Positions 51,693 to 61,615 are shown, counted from the stretch's first letter. The stretch is 64,000 nucleotides of DNA from Desulforapulum sp034007745 (GCA_034007745.1 JAVEQI010000010.1:21382-85381), one strand, 5' to 3'. Notes: generated by a model from the letters alone, not told the origin. Numbers and translations are program-made.

Positions 51693-54407
51693 TTATTTCA
51701 TTGCAGCAAGCACCTTTTCAGGCCGGGCAGGAAGATCCCTGACCCTGGCACCGCAGGCGTTGTATATGGCATTAATGATTGCCGCATGGGGGGAGGTCAG
51801 GGGAAGTTCTCCAACACCTGCTGCTCCAAACGGTCCACGCTCTCGGGGTGATTCAATATACATGATCTCAAGGTTGTCCGGGATCTGTTTTATATAGGGG
51901 AATCCAGCTCCTGCAAGGGTTGAATGGCGTTTGATGTCCTCATAATCCTCGTAAAGGGCAAGACCTATACCCTGGGCAAGACCGCCATATATCTGACCGT
52001 CAACCGTGAGTTTGTTGTTAATCATGCCAACATCTGCGGCAATGGTCATTGCCTCCACCGTGGTTTTTCCCGTGGCCTTTTCAACTGCAACCTCGGCCAG
52101 GAAAACTCCGTACATATAGCCGGCCAGGGGATCACCCTGGGCGTTTTCATCCCCGTTGGCGCAGGGAGCGGACCACTTACCGTAAAACTTGGTATCAATA
52201 TTGTCAGCCTTCATAGCCTCATAGTCACGGAAGGTTCCGTCATCCTTCTGGGCTGCGGCAACAAGGGCCTGACAACCGTTGAGAATGGCCTGTCCGACTA
52301 CCATCTGGGAGCGACTTCCGCCGGCAGGACCTGCATTACGGCAAACGCTCGTGTCGTTGAGCACAAGACGGATCTGATCCGGGGTGATTTTCATGGGCCT
52401 TAAAGCCTCGTGGGCAGTCCCAAGAACCCCGCTGTCTGCCCCCTGGCCATGGTCGTGCCAGGTTGCAAAAATGGTGACGGTGTCGTCGGGATTAAGCTCC
52501 ACATCGATTTCAGCCGTGTCTGGACCGTCAAGGCCGCATCCATAAATACCAACGGAAACCCCTACACCGCGTTTGATCTCATCGGTGGAGTTGGCAAGGG
52601 CTTTTTCCTTGGCAGCCTTGTATTTCGGACGGATCAAGTCGATTAACCCTGGCAGACTATAGGAATCCGGAGCACACCCTGTGGGGGTTGTGGAGCCCTC
52701 ACGATAGACGTTTATATGGCGAAACTCCAGGGGATCCATGCCGATTTTTTCGGCAAGTTCGTCCATGAGAACCTCTGAGGGAAACTCGATTTCAGGAGCG
52801 CCATAACCCCTAAAGGCTGCACCCCAGCAGTGGTTTGTACACACGGTACGCCCTTCACCCCGGATGTTGGGAATGTCGTAACCTGCTGCAATGAACTGGG
52901 CCCCCCTCAGGGTGAGAAGATCGCCAAATTCCGAGTAGGGTCCGTGGTCAACGGTCCAGTCTGCCTCCAGGGCCTGGATCTTGCCCTGTTTGTCAGTTGC
53001 CATACGAACGTTGGTAAAGAAGGGAGAGCGCTTGCCCGTATAGTTCTGCTGCTGTTTGTAGGAATACTCCAAGTGTACAGGTTTTCCCGTGGCCATGGCG
53101 GCAACACCGAGAAGGGCCTCCATTGTGGGGCTGAACTTGTAGCCAAAGGTCCCGCCTGTTGGGTTCTGGACCATAACCATGTTTTCAGGATCCATTCCAA
53201 GACCCGGGGCGATCATATACATGTGCAGGTGGAGGCCGATGGATTTGGAGTGAATGACAAGCTTTCCCTCTTCGTTGATATAGGCAAAGCCAACATCAGG
53301 CTCAATGGGAAGATGGGGCTGGCGGCTCACATAATAGTCGCCCTCCATGATATGATCTGCCCTGTCAAAGATTGCGGCAGTATCCTCCCCCTTTGCTAAC
53401 TTCTGAGTATAGTAAACGTTGGGGGTCCCAGGATGAATCTCAATGGCGTCATCGGCCATGGCAGCAGGTGCGCTCATGTATTCTGGAAGCTGTTCAAGCT
53501 CAACCTTTACCTTGGCTGCGGCAGCCAGGGCATTTTTCTTGGTATCTGCACAAACAATGGCGATGGCATCCCCATACTGAAACACCTTTTCATCACACAG
53601 AATCGGACGATCCCATCCGTCCCCCTTGTTGGTGGGGAAGGTGATAAGACCGGTAATGCGGTTTTTGCCCTTTACATCCCTGTGGGTCAGCACCTTTGCC
53701 ACACCGGGCATTTTCTCGGCTTCGGCCGTGTCAATGGAGATAAGATTGGCATGGGAAACCTCTGCCTGGACAAGGGCCATGTGGAGGGAACCTTCGGGCA
53801 TTAGAACTCCCTGATCCGCACCAAACATCCATGTGCCGGTAACCTTGGCAACCGCCGTTGGTCTTGGCATGCTGCTTCCCCAAATTCGACCGTCCTCGGG
53901 GATCTTAAAGGCGAGTTCTTCTGGGGTCATCTCACCGTTAAGAACCCTTGCGGCATCCATCACAGAGTCTACGAGCTGTTTATAGCCAGTGCATCGACAG
54001 GCATTTCTATACTTCTGGAACCAGTCCCGGATATCCTCCCTGGTGGGATTCGGATTGGCGTCTAGCAGGGCCTTGGATGAAACAATAAAACCGGGAGTGC
54101 AGAAACCGCACTGGGCTCCGCCATGACGTATCCAGGCAAGCTGGATGGGATGCAGGTTGTCGGGGGTTCCAATACCTTCGATGGTTGTGATGACCGCACC
54201 TTCAGGAACCCTGCTCATCTTGGTGATGCAGGATCGGATAAGCTTGCCGTCCATTATAACGTTGCAGGCTCCGCACTGGCCTTGATCGCATCCAACCTTG
54301 ACTCCGAGAATCATAAGCTGTTTTCTCAGGACCGTTGACAGGGTGTCATCGGGGTTGACCAAGATTGTCCGTGGGATACCATTGACGTTCAATGTTTTTT
54401 TTAACAT
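51693..54407 (-). CDS. mop: Molybdenum aldehyde oxidoreductase (Mop), xanthine oxidase family
   Basis: 904 aa, close to the 907 aa of the D. gigas enzyme. Two [2Fe-2S] domains: GCDQGQCGACNVIMDG with a later Cys (about 40-60), and CGFCTPGF...CRCTGY (about 100-140). The Mo domain has RQPHLPIEPDVGFAY, GGTFGYKFSPTMEALLGVAA, FRGYGAPE and the catalytic Glu in GAAGVGELPLTSP near residue 870. Oxidises aldehydes to acids with a molybdopterin-cytosine dinucleotide cofactor; no FAD domain, so electrons leave via the clusters. Head of the accessory run with the MoeA-like gene. Confidence 0.94.
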   Translation of the reverse strand: MLKKTLNVNGIPRTILVNPDDTLSTVLRKQLMILGVKVGCDQGQCGACNVIMDGKLIRSCITKMSRVPEGAVITTIEGIGTPDNLHPIQLAWIRHGGAQCGFCTPGFIVSSKALLDANPNPTREDIRDWFQKYRNACRCTGYKQLVDSVMDAARVLNGEMTPEELAFKIPEDGRIWGSSMPRPTAVAKVTGTWMFGADQGVLMPEGSLHMALVQAEVSHANLISIDTAEAEKMPGVAKVLTHRDVKGKNRITGLITFPTNKGDGWDRPILCDEKVFQYGDAIAIVCADTKKNALAAAAKVKVELEQLPEYMSAPAAMADDAIEIHPGTPNVYYTQKLAKGEDTAAIFDRADHIMEGDYYVSRQPHLPIEPDVGFAYINEEGKLVIHSKSIGLHLHMYMIAPGLGMDPENMVMVQNPTGGTFGYKFSPTMEALLGVAAMATGKPVHLEYSYKQQQNYTGKRSPFFTNVRMATDKQGKIQALEADWTVDHGPYSEFGDLLTLRGAQFIAAGYDIPNIRGEGRTVCTNHCWGAAFRGYGAPEIEFPSEVLMDELAEKIGMDPLEFRHINVYREGSTTPTGCAPDSYSLPGLIDLIRPKYKAAKEKALANSTDEIKRGVGVSVGIYGCGLDGPDTAEIDVELNPDDTVTIFATWHDHGQGADSGVLGTAHEALRPMKITPDQIRLVLNDTSVCRNAGPAGGSRSQMVVGQAILNGCQALVAAAQKDDGTFRDYEAMKADNIDTKFYGKWSAPCANGDENAQGDPLAGYMYGVFLAEVAVEKATGKTTVEAMTIAADVGMINNKLTVDGQIYGGLAQGIGLALYEDYEDIKRHSTLAGAGFPYIKQIPDNLEIMYIESPRERGPFGAAGVGELPLTSPHAAIINAIYNACGARVRDLPARPEKVLAAMK

Positions 54408-54488
54408 TCAGATTTCTCCTTCTTTGTATGTGAAATTTTTTATTAGCCTACTGTAATTAATTTGTTTTTGTTGAAACTTTTAAACTTT

Positions 54489-55511
54489 TTAACTCTTGCC
54501 AAATGGACACGCAGGGTAGTGGCACTCGGGGCAGTTTTCACAGAATCCCCCATGGCCGAGTTCAACAACATCCTGGCGTGTAACCCGTTCTCCTGCCATA
54601 AGCCTTGGGATGATAAGTTCAAATATGGTGGCCTTGTAATACATAACACAACCGGGAAGGCCAACGATGGGTACATCTCCAAGGTAGGCAAGCATGAACA
54701 TGGCTCCTGGAAAAACAGGCGACCCGTAGGTTTCCACCTGGGCTCCTGTTTGCCGCACGGCCGCCGGGGTCTGGTCGTCGGGGTCAACTGACATGCCCCC
54801 CGTGACCACAACCATGTCGGCCCCCTCATCCACAAGTTCCCCTATGGCATTTGCCGTCATCGTTCGATCATCAGAAGTCATGATCTGTCGTGTGATCGAA
54901 CCGTTGAGCTCTTCAAATTTTTCCCTTAGAATCGGACCGAATAGATCCTCAATGCGACCACTGTAAATCTCACTGCCCGTTGTAACCATGCCGATTCTGG
55001 CCATTATAAAGGGCTTGACCTGAACCACTGGGAATGCCTTGCGACAGATCTCTTCCACCATTTCAATCTTTGTTTCTTCGATCACCAGGGGAACCACACG
55101 GGTGCCGGCGACCGCACGTTTTTTTTTCACCTGCTGGTTTGTGTGCAGGGTACCGAACACCATCTGATCAATGGCATTTATGCTGTTTAGAGCCGGAACG
55201 TTGATTTTCAGGAGCCCGTTATTGCCGGCAATGAGGTTGATGCGTCCTTCGCTTGGTTCCGTGAGTCTTATCCCCGGCCCTGATGCTGCAACGGCAATAC
55301 GCCTTGCAGCTTCGTTTTCATGGAGAAAACCATCGGACACCTCCCAGACATAAAGATTTTCCTTGCCCATTTTCAAAAGCGCTTCCACATCATCCGCTTG
55401 AACCACATGGCCCTTTTTAAAGGCCCGCCCTTTAAATTCTCCAGGAACTATACGTGTCATATCGTGACATAACACCATGCCTACGGCATCCTGGACCGGA
55501 ATAGTTTTCAT
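54489..55511 (-). CDS. MoeA/MogA-like molybdopterin-binding protein with C-terminal Cys motif
   Basis: 340 aa. MoeA/CinA-type core: GMVTTGSEIYSGRIEDLFGP, DEGADMVVVTGGMSVDPDDQTP and IVGLPGCVMYYKATIFELI. The N-terminal 150 residues differ from MoeA. It ends GGFCENCPECHYPACPFGKS, four Cys that could bind Zn or a cluster. Molybdopterin binding is inferred from the core; the task is probably Mo insertion or cofactor hand-over to the aldehyde oxidoreductase encoded next. Confidence 0.88.
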   Translation of the reverse strand: MKTIPVQDAVGMVLCHDMTRIVPGEFKGRAFKKGHVVQADDVEALLKMGKENLYVWEVSDGFLHENEAARRIAVAASGPGIRLTEPSEGRINLIAGNNGLLKINVPALNSINAIDQMVFGTLHTNQQVKKKRAVAGTRVVPLVIEETKIEMVEEICRKAFPVVQVKPFIMARIGMVTTGSEIYSGRIEDLFGPILREKFEELNGSITRQIMTSDDRTMTANAIGELVDEGADMVVVTGGMSVDPDDQTPAAVRQTGAQVETYGSPVFPGAMFMLAYLGDVPIVGLPGCVMYYKATIFELIIPRLMAGERVTRQDVVELGHGGFCENCPECHYPACPFGKS

Positions 55512-55776
55512 TCGTTATGGATTCCTCCTCCTTGCCAATAAAATGAAATTATTTATAAATTTTAGGACTTAAGTGACTTATTGTCAATTGTTCATAAAAA
55601 AAATGTTTAAATCAAACAAGAATTACCAAAAATGACCCATTACAACACCAATCATCTTTTAAATAAGATTGACATTAAGTGTGATTTTGATAAAGTTTTT
55701 CAGATCAGATAGACGTAGCTGTCCTTCAGAGGTGTATCTAACAAGGTTCTAAATATATTTAAATGGAACTAAATTG

Positions 55777-56445
55777 ATGGAACAGATAAAGATTTACAAA
55801 GATTTTACCATTCCCCTTGCCAGTATGCCAGGTATCGGTATTGTAGAAATTTCTGATTCTCCAACCCTTGGTCTGCCTGGCATGGATGTTCCCTATGATA
55901 TAAAAATACCAAATTATTTTAAATGCCTGGAGCTTGTTGAAAAAAGTCCTTTTGCAGATCAAAGAATTGCCAGGCACTGTGTGAAGGTTGCAAAGGTAGC
56001 CCTTGATATCTGCGCCCTTTTAAACAAGAAAATCCTGACCTCCATTAATCTTGACCTTGTTCAAGCAGGTGCCCTTGTCCATGACATAGCAAGAAAGGAG
56101 CCTGACCATGCCGCCCGAGGTGCAGGGATCTTAAGGGAAATGGGATTTTTGGCCGTGGCAGATATTGTAGCCTCCCACATGGATATATATGTGGATGTAC
56201 GAGCACCTTTAAATGAACGGGAAGTTGTCTATTTTGCAGACAAGCTCACCGTCAATGACAGACTCTGCCTGGATGTTGAAAAAAGATTTAAAGACAAACA
56301 GATCCATTTAAGCAATAATCCTGAAGCAGTTGAGGCCATAGGTAACAGGCTTGAGGCTTTTTCCATTATCCGGGAAAAGCTTTCTATAATTTTGGGAAAA
56401 GATATTGTAGATGCACTCCATGATCTATCTTTTAAGACACGGTGA
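55777..56445 (+). CDS. HD-domain phosphohydrolase in the Mo-hydroxylase neighbourhood
   Basis: 222 aa. The HD motif reads AGALVHDIARKEPDHAARGA (about 105-125) with an early His in ARHCVKVA and a late Asp in VVYFADKLTVNDRLCLDVEKR. These predict a metal-dependent phosphatase or nucleotidase. ATG 55777 follows a TTG in frame. It overlaps the histidine-phosphatase gene by about 26 nt. Divergent from the MoeA-like gene. Substrate unknown. Confidence 0.85.
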   Translation: MEQIKIYKDFTIPLASMPGIGIVEISDSPTLGLPGMDVPYDIKIPNYFKCLELVEKSPFADQRIARHCVKVAKVALDICALLNKKILTSINLDLVQAGALVHDIARKEPDHAARGAGILREMGFLAVADIVASHMDIYVDVRAPLNEREVVYFADKLTVNDRLCLDVEKRFKDKQIHLSNNPEAVEAIGNRLEAFSIIREKLSIILGKDIVDALHDLSFKTR

Positions 56446-57040
56446 GATTGCCGGAAGTAAAATCAGAAGGTTTATCGGGCAGACAGATGTGGAACTCAGC
56501 CCCAGGGGAATTGACCAGGCCCAGTTTTGGCAAAAGTACTTTGCAGATATCAAGATTGACTGTATCTACTCAAGTCCTCTTTCCCGCTGTATTGAAACCG
56601 CCAAGGTCGTTTCAGGCCCTCCCTATGAGTCAGACCAGGTCATTATAATTCCTGAACTTGCAGAAATAGACCTTGGCGAATGGGACGGCAGAACATTCAA
56701 GGAGATCAAGAAAAATTTTCCCATGGCTTGGGAACAAAGGGGCAAAGACCTTGCAAACTACCGTCCCCCGGGAGGCGAATCCTTTGCCGATCTGTTCGAC
56801 AGGGTGGTGCCGGCTTTCCATGACATAATCTGTCAAAATAAGGGTAACACCCTGATCGTGGCCCATGCTGGAGTAAACCGAATGATTCTGTGTAATCTCT
56901 TTGCAAAAAAAATTAAAGAGATGTTTACCATTGGCCAAGCCTATGGGTGTCTGAACATCATTAGAAAGCCGAAACGTATGGGAGATGAAACAGCCGTTGT
57001 ATCTGCCTGTAACCTTGCGCCTGGGTTGCATTTTTTATGA
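56420..57040 (+). CDS. Histidine-phosphatase (phosphoglycerate mutase/CobC family)
   Basis: 206 aa. IYLLRHGEIAGSKIRRFIGQTDVELSPRGIDQA split over the first 35 residues has the RHG catalytic motif; YSSPLSRCIETA and LIVAHAGVNRMIL complete the active site. It resembles alpha-ribazole phosphatase, but its position overlapping the HD gene and beside the Mo cluster suggests a cofactor or nucleotide substrate. ATG 56420 is preferred; an ATG 9 nt upstream is possible. Confidence 0.86.
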   Translation: MIYLLRHGEIAGSKIRRFIGQTDVELSPRGIDQAQFWQKYFADIKIDCIYSSPLSRCIETAKVVSGPPYESDQVIIIPELAEIDLGEWDGRTFKEIKKNFPMAWEQRGKDLANYRPPGGESFADLFDRVVPAFHDIICQNKGNTLIVAHAGVNRMILCNLFAKKIKEMFTIGQAYGCLNIIRKPKRMGDETAVVSACNLAPGLHFL

Positions 57041-57158
57041 CAAAACGACAATGATTTTTACTCAGGCCTGAACTTGTCTTTGTTGCAGTAAACTTCCATT
57101 TTTCAAATTTGCTGTCTGTGACTATAATGATACGATAGACGCCGGGCATTCAGTCTTT

Positions 57159-57638
57159 TCAGCGTAAAATAGAGGTGCCGGAACCCTCTGGCTCAACCCC
57201 CATTTTACCGCCCACGATATCGTGGATGGCAAAGGGAAACCAGAGTCTGTCTATTTGTGGCTGAACCGAAAAAAAATGGGTGGCAAAGGCCCCAAGAATC
57301 TTGCTGTAAAACGGGCTTGAACTCCCCTGTTTTGCCTCCTGATTAAAATCGATGAGATATTGGACTCTGGCAAGACCCCGGTCAGGCTCCGTGTCCGCCG
57401 CAATAAACGGCGCTGATGGCCGATTATTAAAGATGCTGATCATGGAAAAATCGCATCTGGCATAGGCGTTCATATGGGCCTTGAACTGTTCCTGGCCCAG
57501 CACCTCCTGGCGCAGATTCACAAGTTTCGACCCTGCAACGACAAAGTAGAGGTTCTTATTCCGGATATAGGATTCAACCCTTTGCACCATAGGTCCCTCT
57601 TCCGGGTCATTGTCATTGATATCCATCAGCTTCCACAT
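57159..57638 (-). CDS. Hypothetical protein
   Basis: 159 aa from ATG 57638; no family recognised. Acidic start (MDINDNDPEEGPMVQRVESY), then NLYFVVAGSKLVNLRQEVLGQEQFKAHMNAY split in the middle, GLARVQYLIDFNQEA and FPFAIHDIVGGKMGVEPE. No membrane span. The frame extends to 57722; the start choice rests on the weak GGACGG. Convergent with the phosphatase gene. Confidence 0.6.
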   Translation of the reverse strand: MWKLMDINDNDPEEGPMVQRVESYIRNKNLYFVVAGSKLVNLRQEVLGQEQFKAHMNAYARCDFSMISIFNNRPSAPFIAADTEPDRGLARVQYLIDFNQEAKQGSSSPFYSKILGAFATHFFSVQPQIDRLWFPFAIHDIVGGKMGVEPEGSGTSILR

Positions 57639-57864
57639 CTTGTGCCGTCCTTGTTTTTCTCGTTTTAAAAACAATAGAATATGATCCACATGTCCTGACG
57701 GACACAACAAACGCTGAAACACAATGGTACAGGGTGGTCATTAGTATCGGTCCAGCCCCTTTGGCTCTCCTGACCGAAACCGCAAAACGTCGGAGGAGAC
57801 TCCTGCAGAGTCCAAATAATATCAGCAGCCGAAACGAATATCAAGGTTCTATTTAAATCGTTGC

Positions 57865-57893
57865 TTGACTGCCCTTCCGGTTAACAATAAACT
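57865..57893 (+). promoter_or_regulatory. Candidate promoter of the TolC-MacAB operon
   Basis: TTGACT (57865-57870), 17-nt spacer, TAAACT (57888-57893). About 80 nt before the TolC start, in the 332-bp spacer 57639-57970, which also holds the palindrome TGTCCTGACGGACA (57691-57704) and otherwise nothing I can call. Confidence 0.45.
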
Positions 57894-57970
57894 GCATGAT
57901 TATCAATTTTTTATGGGACGCCCGACGCCCCACACAGGGGCAAGGGACCAAAGACCCATAAAAAGGAAGA

Positions 57971-59578
57971 GTGAGCAGCGATATGTCCAGACTGTTTTAT
58001 ATAATGTGCATCCTGATATGCCTCCCGGTGACTGGGATTATTTCCCCGTTTTTTCAGGCAGGGGCCCTGGCAGAGGACCTGGCAAAATGGCCGGTGCTGA
58101 CCCTGGAGCAGACCCTGAAACTCGGGCTGGAAAAAAATCTCAACCTCAGGCTGGAAGCCCTGAACATCCCCATTGCCAGGGAGTCCCTGAAGGCCGAGGA
58201 GGCCTTTTTTGATCCATCCCTGGCAAGCTCCATGTCCGCCCAGGCCCAGAAGACACCCACCAGTTCATCAGTATCAGGATTAGGATCGGGATCGGGGAAC
58301 GAGTTCCCCCGGACCAACACCTATTCCGGGGATATAGGTTTGAGCAAAAAATTTGCGACGGGCCTCGACTCAAGCCTCAGCTTCAGAACACTGGGCAACA
58401 CCACAACCTCCTCTTTTGAGGGCCTCGATCCCCAGTATCGGGGATTTATGGTATTGAATCTCACCCAGCCCCTGCTCCAGGGTTATGGAACCAGGATCAA
58501 CACAACAGACATACGCATCGCAAAGAACAGCCTGGAACAGTCCTCGTTCACCTTCTTAAGCCGGGTCCAGGGACTTGTGGCAGATATTGAAACCGCCTAT
58601 TACAGCCTGGCCCAGGCCATTGAGATTTACCGGTATCGCCTGGAATCAAGGCAGCTTGCCCACCAGCTCCTGGCCGCCAACCGCGAGAAATTCGACCTTG
58701 GAATGATTCCCATCTCAGAGGTTCAGGAGACCCTCACGGCCCTTGCTTCAAGGGACGAACAGGTGATCGCAGCCCGCCAGCAGATGGAGATCGAGGAGAA
58801 CCGCCTAAAGGACCTCCTGGAGATAAACAGCCAGGACCCCATGGAAATCCAGCGGTTCAGGACAGAACCTCTGCCCCCAACCCGTTCAGATCTTCCCACC
58901 CTTGAAGAGGCATTGCCCCTTGCCCTTGCCAACCGGCCCGAACTTGAAGAGCAGCGCCTGGAAATCACAGGCCAGGAGATTCGTATTGCCCTTGCCAAAA
59001 ACCAGACCCTGCCGAGGCTAGACCTCAACGCAACACTTGGCCTGAACGGTTTTTCAGGAGAAACAACGGGCCTGCTCTCGGACAGCCCTCTTGAGGGAAA
59101 TTACTTTGACTCGATCGACAGGATGGCCCAGGGTGATGGTTACGAAACCCTTGCTGAGCTTCGATTTGTCTACCCCCTGGGCAACCGCGGGGCCAAGGCA
59201 CGATATCAGCGCACCAGACTTGAAAAGAGACAGAAAACATACGCCTTTAAGCGCAGGGAAACCACCGTAGAAACCCAGGTGGTCGACGGACTTATAACCG
59301 TTGACCGCAGCCTGGAAAGGGTGGAGGTTGCCGCAAGATTTGAAGAGCTTGCCAGAATAACCCTGGACCAGGAGATGGAGCGACTGCACCAAGGACTTTC
59401 CAACACCTTTCGAATCCTTGATTTCCAGGACAATGTGATCGAGGCACGCATCCGCAGGGCGACCGCCCTTGGTGATTTTAACAGGGGCGTGGCGGCTCTT
59501 TTTTGGGCCATGGGCGGCAACCTTGAACGACTCGGTATTGTGTACAATGCTGACAACAGGACAACCAACTCAGATTGA
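57971..59578 (+). CDS. TolC-family outer membrane efflux channel
   Basis: 535 aa. Signal peptide (LFYIMCILICLPVTGII...GALAEDL). OEP repeats typical of TolC: LTLEQTLKLGLEKNLNLRLEAL and LPTLEEALPLALANRPELEEQRLEI, with long coiled helices after each and FLDLNATLGL-like strands. Start is GTG 57971 or ATG 57983; neither has a well-placed ribosome site. First gene of the tripartite exporter operon. Confidence 0.88.
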   Translation: MSSDMSRLFYIMCILICLPVTGIISPFFQAGALAEDLAKWPVLTLEQTLKLGLEKNLNLRLEALNIPIARESLKAEEAFFDPSLASSMSAQAQKTPTSSSVSGLGSGSGNEFPRTNTYSGDIGLSKKFATGLDSSLSFRTLGNTTTSSFEGLDPQYRGFMVLNLTQPLLQGYGTRINTTDIRIAKNSLEQSSFTFLSRVQGLVADIETAYYSLAQAIEIYRYRLESRQLAHQLLAANREKFDLGMIPISEVQETLTALASRDEQVIAARQQMEIEENRLKDLLEINSQDPMEIQRFRTEPLPPTRSDLPTLEEALPLALANRPELEEQRLEITGQEIRIALAKNQTLPRLDLNATLGLNGFSGETTGLLSDSPLEGNYFDSIDRMAQGDGYETLAELRFVYPLGNRGAKARYQRTRLEKRQKTYAFKRRETTVETQVVDGLITVDRSLERVEVAARFEELARITLDQEMERLHQGLSNTFRILDFQDNVIEARIRRATALGDFNRGVAALFWAMGGNLERLGIVYNADNRTTNSD

Positions 59579-59592
59579 TGTAAGGTAGAAAT

Positions 59593-60888
59593 ATGGCAGA
59601 AATGATGGGAAACGATATAATTCAGGAAAAATCTGCGATACCCCACAGCGAGATTGCCCAGACCCTGGGGCTGGATGGGGCAGCACGTACCCGGCGCCCC
59701 TGGCGTTGGGTTGTGGTGTTGCTTCTGGCGGCGCTCCTGGCCGGGGGAGGATATTTTAAATGGGCGAGCCGTGACAGGGGCCCACGCTACCTGACCCAGG
59801 AGGTGCGCCTCGGAGATCTTGTGGTCACCGTTTCGGCCACCGGTACCCTCAAGCCGGTAAACCAGGTGGATGTGGGGTCCGAGGTTTCGGGTCTCATCAC
59901 CCGGGTAATGGTGGATTACAACGACCGGGTAAAACGGGGAGAGGTATTGGCAGAAATGGACACGGATCAATTCCAGGCCAGGGTGCGTCAGGCTTCGGCA
60001 ACCCTTGGTTCGGCCTTTGCCGATGTCCGCCAGGCCGAGGCAACCCTCTGGGAGGCAGGTAAAAAGGCGACGAGAATCCTTAGTCTTACTAAAAAAAACC
60101 TGGTGTCTGACCAGGAGAATGAGATGGCCCAGGCGTCCCTGAGACGGGCAGAGGCCGCCGTGGAGAGTGCCAGGGCCAGGGTGCTTGTTGCAAAGGCCGG
60201 CCTTGCGGTTGACGAGACCAACCTTGAAAAGACAAAAATCGTCTCCCCCATTGACGGCATGGTCCTCTCCCGGTCCATTGAACCCGGCCAGACCGTGGCC
60301 GCATCCTTTCAGACCCCCGTTCTTTTTACCCTTGCAGATGATCTTTCGAGCATGGTCCTCCACGTGGATGTTGACGAGGCAGACATAGGACATATCGCCA
60401 CGGGTCAGACCGCCCTCTTTGGCGTGGACGCTTACCCGGGCAGATCCTTCCCGGCCCGCATCATCTCGGTGCGCAATGCACCCCGCACGGTCCAGAACGT
60501 GGTAACCTACGAAACGGTTCTTGCCGTTGATAACTCAGACCTGCTGCTGAGGCCGGGCATGACTGCCACGGCTGAAATCACGACCCAGATCCTTGAGGAC
60601 GTATTGCTCGTACCCAATGCTGCCCTGCGGTTTACGCCTCCCCTGGAAAAGACTGGCAAAAAAGAGAAAAAAGAGCCTTCCGTTGATCCGGCCGACAGTC
60701 AGGCGGGCAGGAACCGGGTATGGATACTCGACGGTGAAAAACCAATTTCCATACCTGTGACCACGGGAACTACCAATGGTCAGGCGACCGAAATCCTTGA
60801 CGGAGATCTCCGCCCGGGCCTGCCGCTCTTGACCAACATAGCCGTTACCGGAGAATCAGCCGTTCATGAATATTCACGATACCCATAA
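59593..60888 (+). CDS. MacA/HlyD-family periplasmic adaptor
   Basis: 431 aa. Cytoplasmic N-terminus, TM at about 36-54 (WRWVVVLLLAALLAGGGYF), lipoyl half VTVSATGTLKPVNQVDVGSEVSG, alpha-hairpin with QASATLGSAFADVRQAEATL, second lipoyl half KIVSPIDGMVLSRSIEPGQTV and beta-barrel domain ADIGHIATGQTALFGVDAYPG. Links the ABC pump to TolC. ATG 59593; its end overlaps the ATPase gene by 23 nt. Confidence 0.9.
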   Translation: MAEMMGNDIIQEKSAIPHSEIAQTLGLDGAARTRRPWRWVVVLLLAALLAGGGYFKWASRDRGPRYLTQEVRLGDLVVTVSATGTLKPVNQVDVGSEVSGLITRVMVDYNDRVKRGEVLAEMDTDQFQARVRQASATLGSAFADVRQAEATLWEAGKKATRILSLTKKNLVSDQENEMAQASLRRAEAAVESARARVLVAKAGLAVDETNLEKTKIVSPIDGMVLSRSIEPGQTVAASFQTPVLFTLADDLSSMVLHVDVDEADIGHIATGQTALFGVDAYPGRSFPARIISVRNAPRTVQNVVTYETVLAVDNSDLLLRPGMTATAEITTQILEDVLLVPNAALRFTPPLEKTGKKEKKEPSVDPADSQAGRNRVWILDGEKPISIPVTTGTTNGQATEILDGDLRPGLPLLTNIAVTGESAVHEYSRYP

Positions 60889-61615
60889 TAACACCCATGG
60901 CCAAACCCCTCTTATCCAGTTAAAAGGGGTGACCAAGGTGTATGGCAAAGGTGACTCCCGGGTCAACGCCCTGGATGGGGTGGACCTTACCATCCATGGA
61001 GGAGAATTTGTTGCGGTAATGGGGCCGAGCGGGTCTGGCAAATCCACCTGCATGAATCTCCTTGGCTGCCTTGACACCCCGACTTCCGGCAGCTACCTGT
61101 TCTCCAATGTTGAGGTCAACGGCCTGTCCCGAAACCAGCGTGCCCTGCTTCGCCGCCACTACCTCGGCTTTGTATTCCAGGGATTTAACCTCCTCAAGCG
61201 AACCACGGCACTGGAAAATCTCGAGGTACCCATGATCTACAGAAAAATTGCCAAAAAGGAGCGGCGAAGACGCGCCCTTAAAGCCCTGGCCGAGGTGGGG
61301 CTGCAGGGAAGGGAGAACCATACTTCTGGGGAACTCTCAGGGGGCCAGCAGCAGCGGGTGGCCATTGCCCGGGCCCTGGTCACGGAACCCCTTGTCTTAC
61401 TCGCGGACGAACCCACGGGCAACCTTGATTCTGCCCGGAGCCGGGAGATCATGGAGCTGTTGACCAACCTTAACCGCACCCGAAAGATAACCGTTGTAAT
61501 GGTCACCCATGAAAAGGAGATGGCTGCCTATGCCGGGCGAACCGTAGGTTTCATTGACGGCCGCATTGAATCCGACACCCGGCAAAACACCGGGAAACTG
61601 AGGAGCATCCGATGA
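60866..61615 (+). CDS. MacB/LolD-type ABC transporter ATPase
   Basis: 249 aa. Walker A VMGPSGSGKSTCMNLLG, Q-loop FVFQGFNLL, signature ELSGGQQQRVAIARAL, Walker B LLADEPTGNLDS and H-loop VTHEKEMA. NLDxxTS-type end typical of the MacB/LolD/FtsE group. Separate from its permease, unlike E. coli MacB, where the two are fused. ATG 60866. Confidence 0.93.
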   Translation: MNIHDTHNNTHGQTPLIQLKGVTKVYGKGDSRVNALDGVDLTIHGGEFVAVMGPSGSGKSTCMNLLGCLDTPTSGSYLFSNVEVNGLSRNQRALLRRHYLGFVFQGFNLLKRTTALENLEVPMIYRKIAKKERRRRALKALAEVGLQGRENHTSGELSGGQQQRVAIARALVTEPLVLLADEPTGNLDSARSREIMELLTNLNRTRKITVVMVTHEKEMAAYAGRTVGFIDGRIESDTRQNTGKLRSIR

